Below are positions 50,654 through 54,780 of a DNA stretch of 54,780 bases, piece by piece (the stretch's first letter is position 1; every line of letters starts with the position of its first letter). The DNA is from an uncultured Pelagibacteraceae bacterium (GTDB lineage Bacteria; Pseudomonadota; Alphaproteobacteria; Pelagibacterales; Pelagibacteraceae). The stretch covers positions 1-54,780 of the forward strand of contig CACDOD010000006.1 of assembly GCA_902554335.1 (NCBI GenBank), read 5' to 3'. The notes under the pieces are model-generated. The model was not told the origin of the DNA, made no database searches, and worked only from the letters and a program-made list of their open reading frames with translations. Both the position numbers and the translations under genes were made by a program.

Positions 50654-51191
50654 TATTAATTTTCCAAAAATTGAAAAAAAAGATTATCCAAATTTAGAAT
50701 TAAATTTAGTAGAACCAATACATAAGTTAAACCTAAGAGGGAAAAATAGAGATTTTTTTACAAAAGCTGGAAGAATTCTATCTATTATGCTGCCTACAGA
50801 ACCAAATACAAGTGCAACTATTAAAAGTATTAGTGCGTTGTGGTTAAGTCCTGATGAATGGATGATATATGGCAAAGATATTGATAAAAATTTAATGTTG
50901 TCTTTGGACTCTGAAATATCAAAATTAAACTTAGGTTCTGTAACTGATGTTAGTGATCAATGGGTATTAATAAATATGAGAGGAAAAAATGTATTTGAAG
51001 TTCTTTCAAAAGGTTCCCCTTTTGACTTTAATAAATTCAAAGATACTAAAAATGTTACAGTTCAGACACTATTAAATCATGTCGATGTTATTCTTCATCA
51101 AAATGATACAAATAATTTAGATTTATTTGTGAGAAAATCCTTTTCAGAACACCTTTGGCTATGGATTAACGATAGCTCGAGATCCTTGTAA
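50646..51191 (+). CDS. soxG: Sarcosine oxidase gamma subunit
   Basis: The 181-residue protein fits SoxG by position and pattern: LNLRGKNRDFFTKAGRILSIMLPTEPNTS, ALWLSPDEWMIYG, VTDVSDQWVLINMRGKNVFEVLSKGSPFDF and FVRKSFSEHLWLWIND. The gamma chain resembles a degenerate GcvT fold and stabilises the complex. It overlaps soxA by 8 nt and the convergent MATE gene by 33 nt, among the larger antisense overlaps in the window. Confidence 0.92.
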   Translation: MLNINFPKIEKKDYPNLELNLVEPIHKLNLRGKNRDFFTKAGRILSIMLPTEPNTSATIKSISALWLSPDEWMIYGKDIDKNLMLSLDSEISKLNLGSVTDVSDQWVLINMRGKNVFEVLSKGSPFDFNKFKDTKNVTVQTLLNHVDVILHQNDTNNLDLFVRKSFSEHLWLWINDSSRSL

Positions 51192-52514
51192 TCTTGATCT
51201 CAAATAATTGAAAGTGAATAAGAAATAAGTAATAGAAAATATCCAATTAATTATTACCCAAATCCAAAAAAACTGTTCAAATGTTGCATTATACAAAGAT
51301 GCAAAGTAAAAAACTAAAACAGGATTTAAAACATTTCTGAAAAAATTAGATATCATTGCATATTCTGATTTTTTTAATGCCATAAAACATCCATTAGATA
51401 AAAAAAAGATTGGATATGCAGTTAGAACAAAAGCTGAAATTTGAAGGTATTTTCCACCATATTCTATTACAGTTTGATTATTAGAAAATAAACTTGTTAT
51501 GTTATTAGAGAAAATAAAAATTAATAATGAACATACAGTCATTATCATTAAGGAATATTGTATAGCACCAATATATGTTTCTTTAACTCTATCTAGATTT
51601 TTTGCACCAAAATTTTGAGCTATAATAGTTATAATTGCAGTATTTATCCCTAATATTGGTAGTAAAACTACCTGTTCGATTCTTGTTCCAGCACCATAAC
51701 CAGCTGTAGCAAATTCTCCTGAATTACCAACATACGTAAAAATAATTGCTGCAGCGATAGAATATCCACATATAGATACAATTATTGGCATAGACTGAAA
51801 GAATATATTTCTAAAATAGTACAACTTTGGAAATAAATATTCTTTTGTAATTTTTTTTATACGTTTGTTTTTTAAAACTTTAACTAAAATTATGACAAAC
51901 GATACAAACTGTGCAACTAGAGTTGATATACCAATTCCTTTGATACCAAAAGCTGGAACAAACATAAAACCAAAGATTAATATTGGATTTAAAATTATGT
52001 TTATCAAAAAAGATAAAATTAACACATTTCTATAGGTTTTTGTATCTCCTTCAGCGTGAAGTAAAGAATTAATTGCAACAACTAATATAAATAGTATTGA
52101 GCCATAAAAAATAATATCGGTATATTGTAAACCTAAGTTTGTAACATATTGAGTTGATCCCATTAAAATAAATATTTTTTCAGAATAATTGAGACCTAAA
52201 AAAGTAATAATTATAGAAATTACTAATGCAAAATATACAATATGTGAAAAATAAAATAATGAATTCTTTTCATTTTTTTCTCCAATACTGTTACCTATTA
52301 ATGAAGTTCCTGCAACTGTTATACCGATTGATGTCGCAATAATTATAAAATATACAGGAAAGGATTTACTTAAAGCAGAAAGAGCTTCAGGTGAAATTTT
52401 CCCTGCAAAAAAGGTATCGACAACATTATAAAGAGTTTGAAACAAAGTTCCTACTACCGCGGGAATTGCAAGTTTTCTAATTAATTTTTTTATATCATCA
52501 GCAAGTATATTCAT
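51159..52514 (-). CDS. MATE-family efflux transporter
   Basis: The 451-residue membrane protein has twelve predicted helices in two repeats. PAVVGTLFQTLYNVVDTFFAGKISPEALSALSKSFP opens the first, and GYGAGTRIEQVVLLPILGINTAIITIIAQNFGAKNLDRV opens the second; these are typical MATE segments. Such carriers expel drugs or metabolites using H+ or Na+. The C-terminus ends within the convergent soxG gene. It starts 1 nt after the TrhO gene stop. Confidence 0.92.
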   Translation of the reverse strand: MNILADDIKKLIRKLAIPAVVGTLFQTLYNVVDTFFAGKISPEALSALSKSFPVYFIIIATSIGITVAGTSLIGNSIGEKNEKNSLFYFSHIVYFALVISIIITFLGLNYSEKIFILMGSTQYVTNLGLQYTDIIFYGSILFILVVAINSLLHAEGDTKTYRNVLILSFLINIILNPILIFGFMFVPAFGIKGIGISTLVAQFVSFVIILVKVLKNKRIKKITKEYLFPKLYYFRNIFFQSMPIIVSICGYSIAAAIIFTYVGNSGEFATAGYGAGTRIEQVVLLPILGINTAIITIIAQNFGAKNLDRVKETYIGAIQYSLMIMTVCSLLIFIFSNNITSLFSNNQTVIEYGGKYLQISAFVLTAYPIFFLSNGCFMALKKSEYAMISNFFRNVLNPVLVFYFASLYNATFEQFFWIWVIINWIFSITYFLFTFNYLRSRLQGSRAIVNP

Positions 52515-52515
52515 T

Positions 52516-53412
52516 CTAACTTTTTTCTCTAAATTTAAATTTTATTTTAGAATTTACAATTTGGTTATGGCGCATAGTAAATCTTTTTATTTGGTCATTT
52601 GATAATTTGTCATAACATTTAGGGCAAGAAAGACCTATTTTATATTTATAAGATTTCATTTCTTTAGCTGATATAGGCAATCTGCATCCGCTACATATCC
52701 CAAAAGTGCCAGGTGTAGCATCTTTTTTTATAGTCACTCTATTATCAAAAACGAAGCACTCTCCTTTCCATTTGCTCTTTTTAGGTTTAATTTTGTTAAA
52801 ATAATTAATTATTCCACCCTTCAACATATAAATATTTTTAAATCCATTTTTATAAAGATAATTTGATGCTTTTTCACATCTTATTCCACCAGTGCAAAAC
52901 ATACCTAATTTTTCATCTTTATTTACTGTAGAAAGATAATTTTTAAATTCTCTAAAATTTTTTGTATTGGGATTAATTGCTTTTTTGAAAGTGCCTATCT
53001 CATATTCGAAAGGTTTTCTAGCGTCAATTATTTTTGAATTTTTAAATTCAAGAAACCTATTCCATTGTAATGGCGTAAGATATTTTTTTTTGAAATTTTT
53101 ATTGAAATTGTATTTTTCATTTATAGGTACCACCTCATTCTTAATTTTAATTTTTAGCTTTAAAAAAGGTATAAATTTAGATTTTGTTATATTTTGAATA
53201 TCAAATTTAGAAATATTTAAATTTTTAAAAATTATTTTTTTTATAATATTGATATCGATTGTACTACCTGCAAGAGTCGCATTAATTCCTTCAGGAGATA
53301 GTATTATTAAACCTTTAATAGTTAAATAGTTAATTTTTTTAAATAATATATTTTTGAGATTTTTTAATTTTTTAATTTTTTTCAATTTATAAAAAGATAA
53401 AACCGTAATCAT
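52516..53412 (-). CDS. trhO: tRNA uridine(34) hydroxylase TrhO (rhodanese family)
   Basis: This 298-residue protein resembles YceA/TrhO. An N-terminal acylphosphatase-like domain has GLIILSPEGINATLAGS. A rhodanese domain carries KIIDARKPFEYEIGTFKKAINPNTKNFREF and catalytic Cys in MFCTGGIRCEKASNYL. A C-terminal Cys-rich part has GICSGCRLPIS and SCPKCYDKL. TrhO makes 5-hydroxyuridine at the wobble base of some tRNAs in an oxygen-dependent reaction. It lies between the O-methyltransferase gene (zero gap) and the MATE gene. Confidence 0.9.
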   Translation of the reverse strand: MITVLSFYKLKKIKKLKNLKNILFKKINYLTIKGLIILSPEGINATLAGSTIDINIIKKIIFKNLNISKFDIQNITKSKFIPFLKLKIKIKNEVVPINEKYNFNKNFKKKYLTPLQWNRFLEFKNSKIIDARKPFEYEIGTFKKAINPNTKNFREFKNYLSTVNKDEKLGMFCTGGIRCEKASNYLYKNGFKNIYMLKGGIINYFNKIKPKKSKWKGECFVFDNRVTIKKDATPGTFGICSGCRLPISAKEMKSYKYKIGLSCPKCYDKLSNDQIKRFTMRHNQIVNSKIKFKFREKS

Positions 53413-54063
53413 TTATTTCCAGCAAATACAGAAACCATCCCCAATTGGTAGAATATATTTGTTAATTTTAGATTTTTTTACATGTAGATTAAATCTTTTA
53501 ATTTTTTGAGATAATTTATCTTTGGAATTTTTATTTATTACTTCGCCTTTCCAAAGAATATTGTCTACAACTAATAAGCCATTTTTGTTCAATAATTTTA
53601 AAGATTTGTCAAAATAACTAATATAATTTTCTTTATCCGCATCAATCAAAATTAAATCATATTTTTTTTTATTTTTAATAAGTTTGATTAAAGCATCGTT
53701 GCCATTTGACAATTCTGTTTTGATTTTATTTGAAACTTTTGCTTTTTTAAAAAAACTTTTCGCAATGATATTTTTTTCTTTATCTTTATCTATAGTAAGG
53801 ATTTTACCATTTTTATTTAAAGATAGTGCCATTGATAAAGTGCTGTAACCTGTAAAAGTTCCAACTTCTAAACAATTATTAATATTTTTTGATTTAATTA
53901 GAAATTGTAAGAAATTCGCTTGCAATATAGATATTTGAAGTCTTTTAATATGACCTAAACTTTCGTTGTATTTAATTAATTCTTTCTGAATAGGATGTAA
54001 ATTACTTGTGTGAGTGAATATATATTCGATCAATTTATGATCAATATTAATGTTTTTATCCAT
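53413..54063 (-). CDS. O-methyltransferase, class I (COMT/TrmR-like)
   Basis: The 216-residue protein has the cation-dependent O-methyltransferase pattern. NNCLEVGTFTGYSTLSMALSLN is SAM motif I, LTIDKDKEKN is motif II, LILIDADKENYISYFDKSLKLL carries the metal Asp, and VVDNILWKGEV is diagnostic. Relatives methylate catechols or, as TrmR, 5-hydroxyuridine of tRNA wobble positions. That product is made by TrhO, the gene directly downstream, so a tRNA wobble role (5-methoxyuridine) is an attractive inference. It overlaps gatB by 8 nt. Confidence 0.88.
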   Translation of the reverse strand: MDKNINIDHKLIEYIFTHTSNLHPIQKELIKYNESLGHIKRLQISILQANFLQFLIKSKNINNCLEVGTFTGYSTLSMALSLNKNGKILTIDKDKEKNIIAKSFFKKAKVSNKIKTELSNGNDALIKLIKNKKKYDLILIDADKENYISYFDKSLKLLNKNGLLVVDNILWKGEVINKNSKDKLSQKIKRFNLHVKKSKINKYILPIGDGFCICWK

Positions 54064-54780
54064 TAAGTTTTTCTTTTAAAATTTTATTGATCATTTGAGG
54101 GTTACCCTTTCCTTTGCTTTCTTTCATCACCTGACCAACAAAAAAACCAAATAATTTATCTTTACCACTCTTATACTCTTTTACTTTATCTTCATTAATG
54201 CTTAATACTTTTTGTATTAAATCTTCTAATGCCTCAGGATCACTTTCTTGCTTTAATCCTTTTTCCTCTACAATAATATTTGGGTCCATATCTTTTTTAG
54301 ACATTATTTCAAATATAGTTTTTGCAATTTTTCCTGAAATAGTTCCGTCAGAAATTAAATTTATTAATTTAGATAGATTTTCAGGGCTTATTGGACTTTC
54401 ACTAATTTCCAAATTATTTTCGTTTAAAAGAGCGAATAACTCACCAGTTATCCAATTTGCTGATAATTTTACGTCTGATTTTTCGATTACCTTTTCAAAA
54501 TATTTTGATGTATCTAGATCTGAAACTAAAATTGTTGCCTCATAAGCACTAAGCTTAAATTTTTCAATAAATCTGGTCTTTTTTTGATCTGGGAGTTCAG
54601 GTATTTCTTTTTTTATATTTTCGATAAATTGATCATCAAATTCTAAAGGTAAAAGATCAGGGTCTGGAAAATATCTATAGTCATGAGCATCCTCTTTTGA
54701 TCTCATAGATCTAGTTTGATTTTTTTTTGTGTCAAACAATCTTGTTTCCTGGTCAACGGTATTGCCTTCTTCTAGAAGTT
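54056..54780 (-). CDS. gatB: Aspartyl/glutamyl-tRNA amidotransferase subunit B, C-terminal part (partial)
   Basis: The frame runs off the right end of the window. It holds TVDQETRLFDTKKNQTRSMRSKE, DAHDYRYFPDPDLLPLEF, and then the helical tail domain with ANWITGELFALLN, GTISGKIAKTIFEIM and the end FFVGQVMKESKGKGNPQMINKIL. GatB with GatA and GatC makes Gln- or Asn-tRNA by amidation of misacylated tRNA. An apparent TTG start at 54739 lies inside the conserved LFDTKK segment and is not real. The gene overlaps the O-methyltransferase by 8 nt. Confidence 0.95.
   Translation of the reverse strand, partial: LLEEGNTVDQETRLFDTKKNQTRSMRSKEDAHDYRYFPDPDLLPLEFDDQFIENIKKEIPELPDQKKTRFIEKFKLSAYEATILVSDLDTSKYFEKVIEKSDVKLSANWITGELFALLNENNLEISESPISPENLSKLINLISDGTISGKIAKTIFEIMSKKDMDPNIIVEEKGLKQESDPEALEDLIQKVLSINEDKVKEYKSGKDKLFGFFVGQVMKESKGKGNPQMINKILKEKLNG

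Overview
The window looks like a piece of chromosome from a streamlined marine alphaproteobacterium of the SAR11 clade (Pelagibacterales, 'Candidatus Pelagibacter'-like). The base composition is very AT-rich, most neighbouring genes overlap by 1-4 nt or are separated by a few bases, and operon orders are alphaproteobacterial (glyA-nrdR-ribD-ribE-ribB-ribH-nusB-thiL; dapA-smpB-folK-spoT-pyrE-pdxJ-acpS-lepB-rnc-recO; rpmF-plsX-ihfA-merR). It also carries the sarcosine oxidase operon and the proton-pumping pyrophosphatase typical of these oligotrophs. The genus assignment is inference from protein content, not a database result.

Layout. 1-2 kb: end of metG, tatD and a PhnP-like metallo-beta-lactamase. 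1.7-3.9 kb (minus): zinc-ribbon protein, NhaA, glutathione peroxidase. 4-8 kb: tRNA-Pro, a complex I accessory subunit, a BacA/SbmA-type transporter, glpX and recJ. 8-13.6 kb is the most accessory-looking stretch: tRNA-Glu, a GIY-YIG protein, two glycosyltransferase genes (one bimodular), a tyrosine recombinase with a 15-bp inverted repeat at its start, a 58-residue membrane protein, an unexplained GC-rich structured RNA-like segment ending in a terminator hairpin, a small DNA-alkyl repair protein, and about 450 bp of empty AT-rich DNA.

13.6-27.4 kb is a set of short operons. They hold argC-lipoprotein-hom-two permeases, rplM-rpsI, a MetY-like enzyme with an alpha/beta hydrolase, heme A synthase, chorismate mutase, the rpmG/merR/ihfA/plsX/rpmF/cytochrome bc1-chaperone run, bamE and hppA. 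27.5-34.7 kb is one long minus-strand operon for riboflavin, thiamine and one-carbon metabolism (rpiB, glyA, nrdR, rib genes, nusB, thiL). hemB follows on the plus strand. 35.8-43.1 kb is the minus-strand cluster from dapA to recO (stringent response, trans-translation, folate, lysine, pyridoxine, pyrimidine, protein secretion, RNase III). 43-54.8 kb carries a lytic transglycosylase, tRNA-Ser with a methyltransferase, the soxBDAG operon, a MATE transporter, TrhO, an O-methyltransferase and the C-terminal part of gatB.

The most notable points are these: (i) the structured RNA candidate and terminator just upstream of the methyltransferase-type repair gene at 12.65-12.85 kb; (ii) the inverted repeat with a 7-nt spacer next to the recombinase; (iii) all three tRNA genes are followed, on the same strand and within 2-7 nt of the CCA, by a start codon, and hemB and rplM also have promoters almost touching their ATG, suggesting heavy use of leaderless or processed mRNAs; (iv) several core proteins are altered, including CxC zinc knuckles in NrdR, a RibA-like domain without its catalytic and zinc residues, and a compact SpoT; (v) era and fabH are absent from the positions where relatives carry them.
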